Source: an uncultured Rhodospirillales bacterium
Lineage (GTDB): Bacteria; Pseudomonadota; Alphaproteobacteria; Acetobacterales; Acetobacteraceae
Direction of reading: 5' to 3'
Length of the DNA: 13,703 nt
NCBI GenBank assembly: GCA_903932545.1
Contig: CAIZGT010000067.1
Location: 1 to 13,703, forward strand
Numbering within the stretch: position 1 is the stretch's first letter; each line of letters opens with the position of its first letter. Shown here piece after piece: positions 1 to 7,322 of the stretch. The translations under genes and the position numbers were made by a program. The notes beneath the pieces were generated by a model, which ran no database searches, was not told the DNA's origin, and saw nothing but the letters and a program-made list of their open reading frames with translations.

Positions 1-1
1 C

Positions 2-460
2 CAACCCCGCTTCGCCACCGTCACCTCGGTGGATCCAATCCGCCCCGCCGTGCGCGTCACCATCCAGCCCGAGGGCATTCTCTCCGGCTGGCTCCCGGTG
101 CTCTCGCCTTGGGTCGGGGCCGGTTGGGGGCTGTCCTGCCCGCCGAGCCCGGGCGATCAAGTCCTCATCCTCGCCCAAGAAGGCCACGCCGAGCACGGCG
201 TCGTTATCGGTCGCGCATGGTCCGACCAAGCGCAAACTCCGCAAGCGCCATCAGGCGACATATGGCTTGTCCACCAATCTGGCTCCTCTCTGAAACTCAC
301 CGCCGACGGCGCGATCCACGCCAAGGGCGATTTGCACCTCACCGGCAACCTCATCGCCACCGGCAATATCTCCGACGCCACCGGCAGTCTCTCCCGACTG
401 CGCCAACATTACGATGCCCATGTTCACGGCTCTTCCCCCACCACCTCCCAGCCGGACTGA
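2..460 (+). CDS. gpV: Baseplate assembly protein V (central spike), 5'-truncated
   Basis: This is the end of a P2 gpV / Mu gp45-like central spike protein, the needle under the tail tube that punctures the outer membrane. The reading frame is open to the window edge and begins QPRFATVTSVDP, which matches the start of the OB-fold domain of this family, so the GTG at 29 is probably internal and the true start lies upstream. An OB-like segment (PSPGDQVLIL, GVVIGRAW) is followed by a beta-prism stretch (LHLTGNLIATGNISDATGSL) and a C-terminal YDAHVHG. The His-Val-His at 419-427 matches the HxH iron-binding apex known in gpV and gp45 spikes. It is followed 6 bp later by the gpW-like gene, the usual V-W-J order. 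The family call is firm; iron binding is inferred. Confidence 0.9.
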   Translation, partial: QPRFATVTSVDPIRPAVRVTIQPEGILSGWLPVLSPWVGAGWGLSCPPSPGDQVLILAQEGHAEHGVVIGRAWSDQAQTPQAPSGDIWLVHQSGSSLKLTADGAIHAKGDLHLTGNLIATGNISDATGSLSRLRQHYDAHVHGSSPTTSQPD

Positions 461-466
461 GCCCTC

Positions 467-847
467 ATGCCCGATCTGTCCTTGCAATGGGGCGGCGATT
501 TGTCGCTGTCCCCCACCGGCGATCTTGCGCTCGCCAATGGTGCTGAACTGACCCGCCAGCGCATCCTCAAGCGCCTGATCACCAACCAGGGCGACTACAT
601 CTGGCAACCCAATTATGGCGCGGGCCTCGCTGGCTTCGTCGGCCAACCCACTAACCTCGCGGGGATCGCGGCGCTTATTCGCAGCCAGATATTCAAAGAA
701 CCCGGCGTCGCACGAACGCCCGAGCCGAGCATCACCGTCTCGCCTGTCCAAGGCAATGGCCCCACCGCCGGGCTTTCGGTGCAGATTCTCTACGCCGACG
801 CCACCACTGGACTCACACAAACTCTCTCCTTCTCGGCGGGGTCTTAA
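467..847 (+). CDS. gpW: Baseplate wedge protein, GPW/gp25 family
   Basis: A 126-residue protein of the size and pattern of P2 gpW / T4 gp25, the small wedge component that helps couple the baseplate to sheath assembly in contractile tails. Visible landmarks are an N-terminal strand-rich segment (DLSLSPTGDLALANGAE), the helix RQRILKRLITNQGDYIWQP followed by NYGAGL, and a second helix around IAALIRSQIF. The family typically carries this T-x-x-G-x-Y/R...P-x-Y/F-G-x-G-L pattern. It lies between the V-like and J-like genes, as in P2 and many prophages. No strong Shine-Dalgarno sequence precedes the ATG, so translation may depend on coupling to the upstream gene. The next gene begins only 3 bp after its stop. 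Confidence 0.88.
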   Translation: MPDLSLQWGGDLSLSPTGDLALANGAELTRQRILKRLITNQGDYIWQPNYGAGLAGFVGQPTNLAGIAALIRSQIFKEPGVARTPEPSITVSPVQGNGPTAGLSVQILYADATTGLTQTLSFSAGS

Positions 848-850
848 TTG

Positions 851-1975
851 ATGCAACTCCAACTTCAGAACTTCTCCACCATGGTTTCCAATGCCGCCGC
901 GGCGGTACAGGGGGCGGCATCCCAACTCATCGATCTGACAATCGGCTCAACTCTACGTGCGATCCTCGAAGCCAATGCAGGCCTTGGCCTGTGGATGCAG
1001 TGGCTTATCGTCGAAACCCTCTCCACAACTCGTGCCGCAACGAGCAAGGGGGGCGATCTTGATAGCTTCGTGCAAGATTTCTCCCTTTCCCGCCTTCCGG
1101 CGTCACCGTCCTCGGGGTTAGTGCAGTTCAGTCGCTTCACGCCCACGCTTGCTGCCCTAGTGCCGCTAGGCGCTGCGCTGCGCAGCGCTGATGGATCAAT
1201 GAGCTTCATCGTCACCCAAGACAGCGCAAATGCGGCATGGTCATCCGCTCAGAACGGATATGTTCTTGGCGCAGGCATTGCCAGCGTCACCGTGCCGGTC
1301 AAGGCGGTGACGCCAGGCAGTGCTGGGAATGTGCAAGCCGGGATAATCAACCTCCTCGCCACCGCCATCGCTGGTGTGGATACAGTCAGCAATACCGCCC
1401 CACTTGGTGGTGGGCTAGACGCCGAGTCAGACGCAGCCTTGCGCGTGCGCTTCTCCAGCTACCTTGCCAGTCGAGCGCGCGGCACACCGCTCGCCATCGG
1501 CAACGCAATCCTCTCCGTGCGGCAAGGGTTGGACTATACGCTGCAGGAAAACACATCTCCCACTGGCGAATCGCAAATTGGCAGCTTTGTCGTCACAGTT
1601 GATGATGGCTCCGGCAGCCCATCTTCTTTGCTCATCGCAACCGTTGCCGACGCCGTGGAAGCCGTCCGTCCGATTGGCAGCCTCTACATCGTCCAAGGCC
1701 CAACACTAATCACAGCGAACGTCACTCTGACCATCACCACGGCACCCAGCGCCGTCCACTCCGCCGTCACCGCCAACGTGGGCAGCGCATTGGGCGCCGC
1801 CATTGCCGCATTGCCAATCGGCGCACCCTTGCCGTGGTCGCGCCTGACCCAACTCGCTTACGCCGCTGATCCGAACGTGACCAACGTCACCAATGTATTG
1901 CTGAACAGCACCACCGCAGACCTCACCCCCACCCCCTCGGGCTTGATCAAGCCCGGCAGCATCGTGGTGTCCTGA
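851..1975 (+). CDS. gpJ: Baseplate J-like protein
   Basis: A 374-residue baseplate J-family protein (P2 gpJ, Mu gp47, T4 gp6 group), part of the wedge ring around the central hub. The N-terminal region has the helix LIDLTIGSTLRAILEANAGLGLWMQWLI. The diagnostic motif GGLDAESDAALRVRF is at residues 186-200, followed by the RGTPLAIGNAI helix and a beta-rich C-terminal half (FVVTVDDGSG, IGSLYIVQGPTLITANVTLTI). I chose the ATG at 851 over the in-frame TTG at 848 because it is the stronger start codon and keeps 3 bp of spacing from the upstream stop. The length is slightly above that of P2 gpJ (about 300 aa). The next gene follows 2 bp after the stop. Confidence 0.92.
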   Translation: MQLQLQNFSTMVSNAAAAVQGAASQLIDLTIGSTLRAILEANAGLGLWMQWLIVETLSTTRAATSKGGDLDSFVQDFSLSRLPASPSSGLVQFSRFTPTLAALVPLGAALRSADGSMSFIVTQDSANAAWSSAQNGYVLGAGIASVTVPVKAVTPGSAGNVQAGIINLLATAIAGVDTVSNTAPLGGGLDAESDAALRVRFSSYLASRARGTPLAIGNAILSVRQGLDYTLQENTSPTGESQIGSFVVTVDDGSGSPSSLLIATVADAVEAVRPIGSLYIVQGPTLITANVTLTITTAPSAVHSAVTANVGSALGAAIAALPIGAPLPWSRLTQLAYAADPNVTNVTNVLLNSTTADLTPTPSGLIKPGSIVVS

Positions 1976-1977
1976 GT

Positions 1978-2634
1978 ATGACCGGTGATTCCCCCGATAT
2001 GCTGGCGCGCCTCAAGGCGACGCTGCCAGCCAACTGGTTTGCCGATAGCACGCCGACCCTCGACGGCCTGTTGACCGGGCTTGCCCAGCTTTGGTCGCAT
2101 CTCTATGCGCAAATCAGATTCGTCCGGGAGCAAACACGCATTGCGTCCGCGACCTTGGGCTTCCTCGATGCGATTTCGCAAGATTTCTTCGGCTCCGCTT
2201 TACCGCGGCGCCTTGCCGAACCTGATGTCAATTTCCGTTCCCGCATTCAAGCTGAACTTACCCGTGAGCGGAACACGCGCCAGGCTATCATCTCTGTCCT
2301 GACTGATCTCACTGGTCGTGCACCAACTGTATTCGAGCCCGCCCGCCCGGCGGATGCCGGGGCCTGGGGCGGTCCGCTTGGTTACGGCAGCGGGGGCGGC
2401 TACGGCAACTTGGCACTGCCTTTCCAATGCTTTGTCACGGCCTATCGCGCCCGAGGCAACGGTATCGCCCAAGTCGCAGGCTACGCCACGCCCGCGGGCG
2501 GATACGGCGTCGGCGCCCTCGAATACGGCTCACTCGCGATGATCCAAGGCCAAATCACTGATGCCGACATCGAAGCAGCTATCGCTCGCGTGATGCCGAC
2601 ATCGGCAGTCGCATGGACCTGCATCGCGAACTAG
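1978..2634 (+). CDS. Putative baseplate/tail protein in the gpI position
   Basis: I do not recognise this 218-residue protein by a firm motif. It sits immediately after the J-like gene (2 bp), where P2 has gpI and Mu has gp48, the proteins that cap the baseplate wedge and connect to the fibres. The N-terminal half is predicted mostly helical (DMLARLKATLPANWF, LAQLWSHLYAQIRFVREQTRI, FRSRIQAELTRERNTRQAIISVLTDLTG). The second half has Gly/Tyr-rich loops (GYGSGGGYGNL, GYATPAGGYGVGALEYGS) and ends in a helix (ITDADIEAAIARVMP). The helical N-terminus with an RxRIxAELTRxRxT-like segment resembles gpI-type and YmfQ-type proteins in general character. The functional call rests on position and architecture, so it stays provisional. 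A divergent baseplate-fibre connector is the simplest reading. Confidence 0.7.
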   Translation: MTGDSPDMLARLKATLPANWFADSTPTLDGLLTGLAQLWSHLYAQIRFVREQTRIASATLGFLDAISQDFFGSALPRRLAEPDVNFRSRIQAELTRERNTRQAIISVLTDLTGRAPTVFEPARPADAGAWGGPLGYGSGGGYGNLALPFQCFVTAYRARGNGIAQVAGYATPAGGYGVGALEYGSLAMIQGQITDADIEAAIARVMPTSAVAWTCIAN

Positions 2635-2641
2635 CTCGCCG

Positions 2642-2663
2642 CTTTCAAACCAATCTCTGAAAG
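2642..2663 (+). repeat. Small inverted repeat before the glycine-rich fibre gene
   Basis: CTTTCA (2642-2647) and TGAAAG (2658-2663) form a 6-bp AT-rich inverted repeat with a 10-nt loop in the 37-bp gap between the baseplate and fibre genes. No T-run follows, so it is not a convincing terminator. The downstream GAAAGA lies 8 nt before the ATG at 2672 and may be the weak ribosome-binding site, which the hairpin would partly cover. It could be chance. Confidence 0.25.
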
Positions 2664-2671
2664 ACCAGCCA

Positions 2672-3922
2672 ATGGATCGTTCCATCGTCTACCCAGGCGC
2701 CATTCCGCTCGACACCGATCTCCTCAACGTTAACCGAAATGCGATGGTCGCGATTGGCGCGTTGGCACAGGCAGTGCTGGGAACACCCACTGTAATTGAC
2801 GGCCTTGCGGTCAGTCCAACCTCGCCGGCAAGTATGCAGGTCATCGTAGGACCAGGCAGCATCACCAGTCTGGCCACCGTTGATCAGAATGGCTACGGCT
2901 CGCTGGCCGCAGACACGTCCGACGCGTTGCTGAAAATGGGGGTTAACCTCACTTCAAGCAGCTTCACCCTGACCGCGCCAACCACAACTGGGCAGTCGGT
3001 CTTCTATCTCTTGGAGGCGGCTTTCCAGGAAAGCGACGCCAATCTGGTGGTTTTGCCCTACTACAACGCAGCCAATCCATCGGTTCCTTATCTAGGACCG
3101 AATAATTCAGGCTCATCCCAGGCCACCCAGCGTATCCAGCGGGTTCAGTTTCAGCTCAAAGCGGGCGCACCAGCGGTCAGTGGCAGTCAGGTTGTGCCGA
3201 CAGTTGACTCGGGTTGGTCCGGGGTTGCGGTGATCACCGTGTCATACGGGCAGACCCAAATCACAGCCGCTAACATCGCGGTCTATCCCCAATCGCCGGT
3301 TATCCCCTTCAAACTGCCGAATTTGCGTCCAGGTTTCTCGCAAATCCAGGCCTTTACCGCAAGCGGCACGTTCACTGTTCCCAGCGGGGTTGTCCGGCTG
3401 AAGGTAACTGTGATTGGCGGCGGCGGATCCGGCGGTAGCAACAGCGTCGGTCCGGGCGGTGGCGGCGGTGCAGGTGGCAGTGCAATTGCCATTTTCTCCA
3501 ACATCACCGCCGGCTCGGTCATCCCGGTGACTGTCGGTGCCGGGGGTGTATCAGCCGCTGGCAGCAATGGTGGAAATGGCGGCACATCAAGTTTCGGCAC
3601 CTACGTCTCCGCCACCGGCGGGTATGGCGGAGCAGGCAGCACGAGTTATGGCCCGATGTCGGGCGGGCAGGGTGGCGTCGGTGTCGGCGGCGTAATCAAC
3701 AATAACGGTAGCTACGGCACTGACTGCGTTCTCTACGGCGCACGCGGTGGTGATGGTGGCGGCCCCGGCAATGGTCGCGGTGCAACAGGCGCCCTCACCG
3801 GACTTGCCGCGCAAGGTTATGGCGGCGGCGGCGGCGGCGGCGGCTCCAACAGCACCACCGGGTCGGGAATTGGTGGGCTTGGTGGCGCGGGTGCCGCAGG
3901 CATCGTCATTGTGGAGTTTTGA
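2672..3922 (+). CDS. Tail fibre / adhesin with C-terminal glycine-rich domain
   Basis: A 416-residue tail fibre-type protein. Residues about 1-225 form a non-repetitive domain (MDRSIVYPGAIPLDTDLL at the start, then a Ser/Thr/Gln-rich beta segment) typical of fibre-attachment regions in prophages. From about residue 228 the sequence FTASGTFTVPSGVVRLKVTVIGGGG begins a glycine-rich domain that runs to the end (GIVIVEF). This FxxSGTFTVPxGVxxxxVxVxGxGGxGG pattern is well known in phage tail proteins. In Salmonella phage S16 gp38, glycine-rich repeats form a sandwich of polyglycine type II helices that presents receptor-binding loops. I infer the same fold here: Gly tracts alternate with short variable loops (SNSVGP, SSFGTYVSATGGYG, NNNGSYGTDCVLYG). 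The downstream gene starts 3 bp after its stop. It is a probable host-recognition adhesin; the receptor is unknown. Confidence 0.8.
   Translation: MDRSIVYPGAIPLDTDLLNVNRNAMVAIGALAQAVLGTPTVIDGLAVSPTSPASMQVIVGPGSITSLATVDQNGYGSLAADTSDALLKMGVNLTSSSFTLTAPTTTGQSVFYLLEAAFQESDANLVVLPYYNAANPSVPYLGPNNSGSSQATQRIQRVQFQLKAGAPAVSGSQVVPTVDSGWSGVAVITVSYGQTQITAANIAVYPQSPVIPFKLPNLRPGFSQIQAFTASGTFTVPSGVVRLKVTVIGGGGSGGSNSVGPGGGGGAGGSAIAIFSNITAGSVIPVTVGAGGVSAAGSNGGNGGTSSFGTYVSATGGYGGAGSTSYGPMSGGQGGVGVGGVINNNGSYGTDCVLYGARGGDGGGPGNGRGATGALTGLAAQGYGGGGGGGGSNSTTGSGIGGLGGAGAAGIVIVEF
3821..3844 (+). repeat. (GGC)8 triplet repeat inside the glycine-rich adhesin
   Basis: Eight perfect GGC triplets encode eight consecutive glycines near the end of the adhesin's polyglycine domain. 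A perfect triplet run can change length by slippage without breaking frame, so it could vary the spacing of the glycine helices. Whether it does vary cannot be judged from one sequence. Confidence 0.85.
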
Positions 3923-3925
3923 CAG

Positions 3926-4207
3926 ATGAGCATTTATGCACGCATTCACGATGGCGTGGTCGCCGAACTGATCACTTCGGCCATCGATCCTGCCGCCCTG
4001 TTCAATCCCGCTTTGGTCTGGGAGCCGGTCAATACCTCCAGCGTTGCGCTGGGCTGGCTCTTCGCCAATGGCAGCTTCTCTGCCCCCCCAATTGTCACCC
4101 CGCCACTGTTGATCACACCAAGCCTGTCACAATTACAGGCGGAACTGGCGACGATCCAAACCCAAATCGCTGCTCTGTCGGCGGCTCCCACCACGAGCGG
4201 AGGCTGA
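3926..4207 (+). CDS. Small tail fibre-associated protein with C-terminal coiled coil
   Basis: A 93-residue protein opening with MSIYARIHDGVVAELITS, a pattern (YARI..G.VVAELI) common at the start of small prophage proteins encoded beside tail fibres and often annotated as fibre assembly or hypothetical proteins. An aromatic middle (PALVWEPVNTSSVALGWLFANGSF) is followed by a Pro-rich linker (APPIVTPPLLITPS) and a short heptad helix (LSQLQAELATIQTQIAALSAA). The helix could trimerise or grip a fibre. It starts 3 bp after the adhesin stop with GTGGAG upstream, and its own end carries the GGAGG ribosome-binding site of the next gene. Its role as a fibre chaperone or linker is inferred from position; no enzymatic motif is visible. 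Confidence 0.72.
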   Translation: MSIYARIHDGVVAELITSAIDPAALFNPALVWEPVNTSSVALGWLFANGSFSAPPIVTPPLLITPSLSQLQAELATIQTQIAALSAAPTTSGG

Positions 4208-4210
4208 ACA

Positions 4211-4702
4211 ATGCCCACCACAGCCACCCATGTCTGGCGGCCCAGCGGCGCTCGCCGCGTTGTGCTTGACGGTTTTGCGCCAGTTCCGCGTGGCACCATC
4301 CCAGCCACGCCGGCCCCTCTGGTCTGGCCCACCAAAGACCCTGCAGACGTGTTGGATTATGAGTTTGAGATCGCCGCCGCTTTGCTCGGCAATCATGGCG
4401 ACGGGATCGCGACGCTCGATGTCACAATCACGCCATCCGGCAACGTCGGTGACGTTGTGCTCAACAGTTCAACGGCCGATGGCGCCATTGCCATCCTGTG
4501 GTTTGCAGGCGGTAACGCCGGGACCAACTACATCATTCACGTCACTGCCGGAACAACATCCGGCCGCACGCTCTCTCGAGCTGTGCTGCTGCCCATTCAA
4601 TCATTGTCCACAGCGAGCAGTGCCACACTTAACGCGCTGACAACCGACACTGGCGCGATCATCACCGACCAGAACGGCAACCCGATCCTGATCGGAGGTT
4701 GA
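4211..4702 (+). CDS. Phage fibre-tail adaptor-like protein
   Basis: A 163-residue protein matching what is usually annotated as a phage fibre-tail adaptor. The N-terminal 40 residues are extended and Pro-rich. KDPADVLDYEFEIAAALLGNHGDGIATLDVTITP (from residue 42) is followed by a beta-sandwich-like segment with ILWFAGGNAGTNYIIHVT and TTSGRTLSRAVLLPI. This K-DP-x-x-x-LDY...L...D.I....W/L-V...GG..G..Y.V....TTxxGR pattern is the recognisable core. The C-terminal tail TDTGAIITDQNGNPILIGG looks like a flexible handle. It is preceded by a good GGAGG and lies directly upstream of the two large spike/fibre genes. The likely job is to join fibres to the baseplate or tail end. The family call is from memory of the pattern, not from a search. 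Confidence 0.75.
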   Translation: MPTTATHVWRPSGARRVVLDGFAPVPRGTIPATPAPLVWPTKDPADVLDYEFEIAAALLGNHGDGIATLDVTITPSGNVGDVVLNSSTADGAIAILWFAGGNAGTNYIIHVTAGTTSGRTLSRAVLLPIQSLSTASSATLNALTTDTGAIITDQNGNPILIGG

Positions 4703-4706
4703 GGCC

Positions 4707-7265
4707 ATGACCACAATCCCAAATCTGCCGACCGCCACATCCTCTGCCAGCACTGATATGCTGCCTGTCAGCCAAGGCGGAATCACGCGCGCAGCCACCG
4801 TGGCGCAACTCACCGCCGGACTTCAGCCGACAATTGCCGTCTCAAGCGGTCAATTGTTGGGGCGAATCTCCGCTGGAGTGGGCAGCGTGGAGACAATAAC
4901 GGTTGGGAATAACCTTTCGCTCTCCAGCGGCACGCTCTCCGCCACAGCCTCCCCATTTAGCATATCTGGTCTCGCGAGCGCCACAACGCCGCAGCCCGTA
5001 GATCTCGTCGCAGTCTCGCAATCCGGGGCTAATAAAGCGTTGCCGTACGCACAGTTTCTCGCCGGATTATCAAGCCAATCCGGTCTTGACTTGTCGCAAC
5101 TCTCGGTCACGCCAACAGGAATTGGTATTACGCGCCGCTTGGGCGACCAAATGTCGGATGCTCTGCCGCTCGAAGCATTTGGCGCTGTGGGCGATGGTAT
5201 CACCGATGATACAGGGGCCTTTGTCTCAGCGATGGCCTATGGTCGGCCAATCCGATTGGGCCCGAAGACGTATGTCGTGAATGGCCAACTTACAATCACT
5301 GCGACCACTGCAACGATGATCGGTGTACCGGGGCAGTCTACCATCCGTCGCCTCCATCAGACCAGCGGCAGTGCCTGGCTCGCCATCCAATCCAACAGCT
5401 TCCATGCCGATGGCGTCACTTTCGATGCCAACAAGGCTGCCGTGACCACTGATACCTGGGGTGTGATCGTCACAAGCGCATGCGTTGCATCAGATTTCCA
5501 TCGTTGCGTTTTCAGCAATGCGGGCGGGGCCACTCTTGGGCACGGCCTGACCTTCCAAGCGAGCGACCCGGCATCCTGCCAGCATTCAGTGCGTGCCTGC
5601 GAGTTTAGCGGAAATAACCTGCATGGGCTCTGGGTCCAAGCCGTGGATGGCGTGTTGGTCGAGGCGTGCCGCGCGCATGGAAATGGGCAGTATGGCATCG
5701 TACTGGACTATAACGACGCCGTCTTCACGCAGAAAATCCGGCTAGGGCAGGTCATTGGCAACCAAGCATGGGCCAACCTTCGCGGCATCGTCGTTGGAAA
5801 CTATAACGTCACAAATGCAACACCCCCAGTATGGGGAAACGCAAATCCCGACGCTTTAACCACAATTGTTATCGGAAATGTTTGTCGTGATAACACATAT
5901 TATGGAATAGCTGCTTCAGGTTCAGGGCTGCTAATTGAAGGAAATTTACTTTCCAATAATGGAAATATAGTTAACAATGGCGCAGGGTTACTGGCAAATA
6001 TTTCCTATAGCTGTATTTTTGGAAATATGGTTGTTGGCAGCGCCCAGTTTGGTATTGATTGCGGCGGATCTTTGGCTTCTGAAATCAGCAATAACCATGT
6101 TAGTGGCGGCGTGATTGGCATTAACTGTGGTGGCAGCGTAGCTATAAAGGTAGAATCAAATACATTACAAAGTAATTCGGGATGGGCGTTGCAGGTTAAT
6201 AACGTTGAAACTGATGCTTCCGGTATAAATTTCGGCCAGGCGTGCTCGCAATTGGCGCTTACTGGAAACTGGATTTCGATGAGCGCCGCGTCTGCGGGTG
6301 GTATTGTCCTGCGTGACGGGCCTCAGGGGGTTTTGGTAGCACGTAATCATTTTGTCGGAACCAATGGTGCGGGCATCGGTAATGCGCTGTGGCCCAATAC
6401 GGATCAAGTCATCATTGAAGAAAATCGTTGGAACTTTACGCAGCGGTTTTTTGCGAATCCAACGGTCTATAACGGCCTGCAAACCATTCTAATCCCGGAT
6501 GTGGCAGATAGCTTCATGGTCAGTTCTGCTCCGTCCGGGGTCCAATCAATGGTCACGAACTATCAGGCGCTAACCGCGGGCCAGATTACCTTCGTCCGCG
6601 TCACGGCTGGTGGATCTGGATACACCAACGCGACTGTCGCGATTGGTGGAGGGGGCAGTGGCGCCACTGCATCAGCCGTCATCAGCAACGGCGTAATTAT
6701 CGGCATCGTCGTCGTGTCTCCAGGCAGTAACTACGGCGTGGCCGGAGCCAGTGTCCCGGTCACGATCACCGGTTCCGGAACAGGTGCGACTGCCACTGCC
6801 TATGCCTCTGTGCCAATACCAGATGAGCGCCGCATAAAAATCCGCTGTAATGTGGCAGTTAAATTCTATCGATCTGGTTCAAATCCGGTGCAGGAAAATT
6901 GGACACTGACAGACATCACTGTTGCGCAGAATGCGGACATTGAGTGGGTTGGAACTTTTAACACCTGGCGGGCAGCGTCATTTGCGAGCGGACAATATCT
7001 GCAACCAGACGCAGTCGGTGGTGCAGCCTTGATGAGCTCCAATAACGCAGATATCCAGCTTCATGCTGGCGGGACCGGCCATCTGCGCATCGTCTCAGAC
7101 TCTGAAACCACCGGGGCCCTTGAATTGATCGGCCGCAATACGCCCCAAGGCGTTATCTCTGCGCCGCCTGGTTCAACATTCCGCAATCTCAATGGTGGAG
7201 TTGGCAGCAGTTTCTACGTCAAACAAACCGGCACCGGAAGCACCGGTTGGGCTGCAATAGGTTAG
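4707..7265 (+). CDS. Tailspike/tail fibre with right-handed beta-helix (pectate-lyase-like)
   Basis: An 852-residue receptor-binding protein. Residues 1-80 are an anchor (AGLQP at 37-41, LLGR at 50-53) shared without gaps with the next gene. FGAVGDGITDDTGAF at 158-172 is the classic N-terminal cap motif of pectate-lyase-superfamily tailspikes. A right-handed beta-helix follows to about residue 595, with many coils of the type NxxxGIxxxNYN, GNLLSNNGNIVNNGAGL, ISNNHVSGGVIGINCGG and VARNHFVGTNGAGI. After it come two Gly-rich beta repeats, the first TAGGSGYTNATVAIGGGGSGA from residue 633, then a C-terminal cap ending KQTGTGSTGWAAIG. Such spikes bind or cleave surface polysaccharide, but no catalytic residues can be assigned from sequence alone. 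The ribosome-binding site GGAGG (4694-4698) lies in the previous gene's end. An AT-rich island at about 5850-6240 covers several helix coils and suggests domain exchange. Confidence 0.88.
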   Translation: MTTIPNLPTATSSASTDMLPVSQGGITRAATVAQLTAGLQPTIAVSSGQLLGRISAGVGSVETITVGNNLSLSSGTLSATASPFSISGLASATTPQPVDLVAVSQSGANKALPYAQFLAGLSSQSGLDLSQLSVTPTGIGITRRLGDQMSDALPLEAFGAVGDGITDDTGAFVSAMAYGRPIRLGPKTYVVNGQLTITATTATMIGVPGQSTIRRLHQTSGSAWLAIQSNSFHADGVTFDANKAAVTTDTWGVIVTSACVASDFHRCVFSNAGGATLGHGLTFQASDPASCQHSVRACEFSGNNLHGLWVQAVDGVLVEACRAHGNGQYGIVLDYNDAVFTQKIRLGQVIGNQAWANLRGIVVGNYNVTNATPPVWGNANPDALTTIVIGNVCRDNTYYGIAASGSGLLIEGNLLSNNGNIVNNGAGLLANISYSCIFGNMVVGSAQFGIDCGGSLASEISNNHVSGGVIGINCGGSVAIKVESNTLQSNSGWALQVNNVETDASGINFGQACSQLALTGNWISMSAASAGGIVLRDGPQGVLVARNHFVGTNGAGIGNALWPNTDQVIIEENRWNFTQRFFANPTVYNGLQTILIPDVADSFMVSSAPSGVQSMVTNYQALTAGQITFVRVTAGGSGYTNATVAIGGGGSGATASAVISNGVIIGIVVVSPGSNYGVAGASVPVTITGSGTGATATAYASVPIPDERRIKIRCNVAVKFYRSGSNPVQENWTLTDITVAQNADIEWVGTFNTWRAASFASGQYLQPDAVGGAALMSSNNADIQLHAGGTGHLRIVSDSETTGALELIGRNTPQGVISAPPGSTFRNLNGGVGSSFYVKQTGTGSTGWAAIG
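6603..6810 (+). repeat. Two Gly-rich GGSGYT-type beta repeats after the tailspike helix
   Basis: TAGGSGYTNATVAIGGGGSGATASAVISNG is followed by a second, more divergent copy around VVSPGSNYGVAGASVPVTITGSGTGATATAYA. Repeats of this GGSGYT...V.I.GGG.GATA type occur in fibre and spike proteins as small beta modules. They join the beta-helix to the C-terminal cap here and may act in trimer closure; that role is inferred. Confidence 0.6.
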
Positions 7266-7271
7266 TATAAT
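7266..7271 (+). promoter_or_regulatory. Possible -10 box (TATAAT) after the tailspike gene
   Basis: A perfect TATAAT lies directly after the tailspike stop codon in a short AT-rich spacer. No convincing TTGACA-like -35 box is present 16-18 bp upstream, where the sequence is GC-rich coding DNA. An internal promoter for the giant fibre and lysis genes is possible but weakly supported, and phage late genes often use other signals. Confidence 0.2.
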
Positions 7272-7299
7272 TCACTAAATTTATATCTTTTCCATCAGG

Positions 7300-7322
7300 C
7301 CGGCCCCTTAAGGGGCGGGGAG
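7300..7322 (+). promoter_or_regulatory. Hairpin beside the ribosome-binding site of the giant fibre gene
   Basis: The perfect palindrome GCCCCTTAAGGGGC (7303-7316) can fold as a 5-bp GC stem with a TTAA loop. It may extend by CC/GG pairs (7300-7301 with 7318-7319) past one mismatch. The Shine-Dalgarno sequence GGGGAG (7317-7322) for the ATG at 7330 begins at the foot of the stem and would be partly covered by the extension. No T-run follows, so a terminator is unlikely. Translational tuning of the second fibre is plausible but unproven. Together with the AT-rich 7261-7295, this spacer is the only fibre-module gap longer than 40 bp. Confidence 0.4.

Noticed and set aside
29..31. GTG as the start of the gpV-like gene
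   Set aside because: The frame is open upstream and the preceding residues (RFATVTSV) match the usual start of the family's OB domain, so the gene is cut by the window edge.
848..850. TTG start one codon before the J-like gene
   Set aside because: It abuts the previous stop codon and is followed directly by an ATG, which is the more likely start.
251..925. A 224-codon reverse-strand frame under the baseplate genes
   Set aside because: It is antisense to three well-supported overlapping family members, has Gly/Arg-rich low-complexity sequence and no recognisable domain. GC-rich DNA often leaves such frames open.
2559..2604. A 14-base direct repeat (TGATGCCGACATCG) at 2559 and 2591
   Set aside because: The copies are in different reading frames, 32 bp apart, with no inverted repeats or mobile element around them; likely chance or a small local duplication.
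3380..3922. Glycine-rich tracts as a CRISPR array or non-coding satellite
   Set aside because: The repeats follow codon periodicity in a long open frame and vary at third positions; there are no regular spacers.
7300..7322. Rho-independent terminator after the tailspike gene
   Set aside because: The GC palindrome is not followed by a T-run on either strand and lies on the ribosome-binding site of the next gene, so a terminator there is unlikely.
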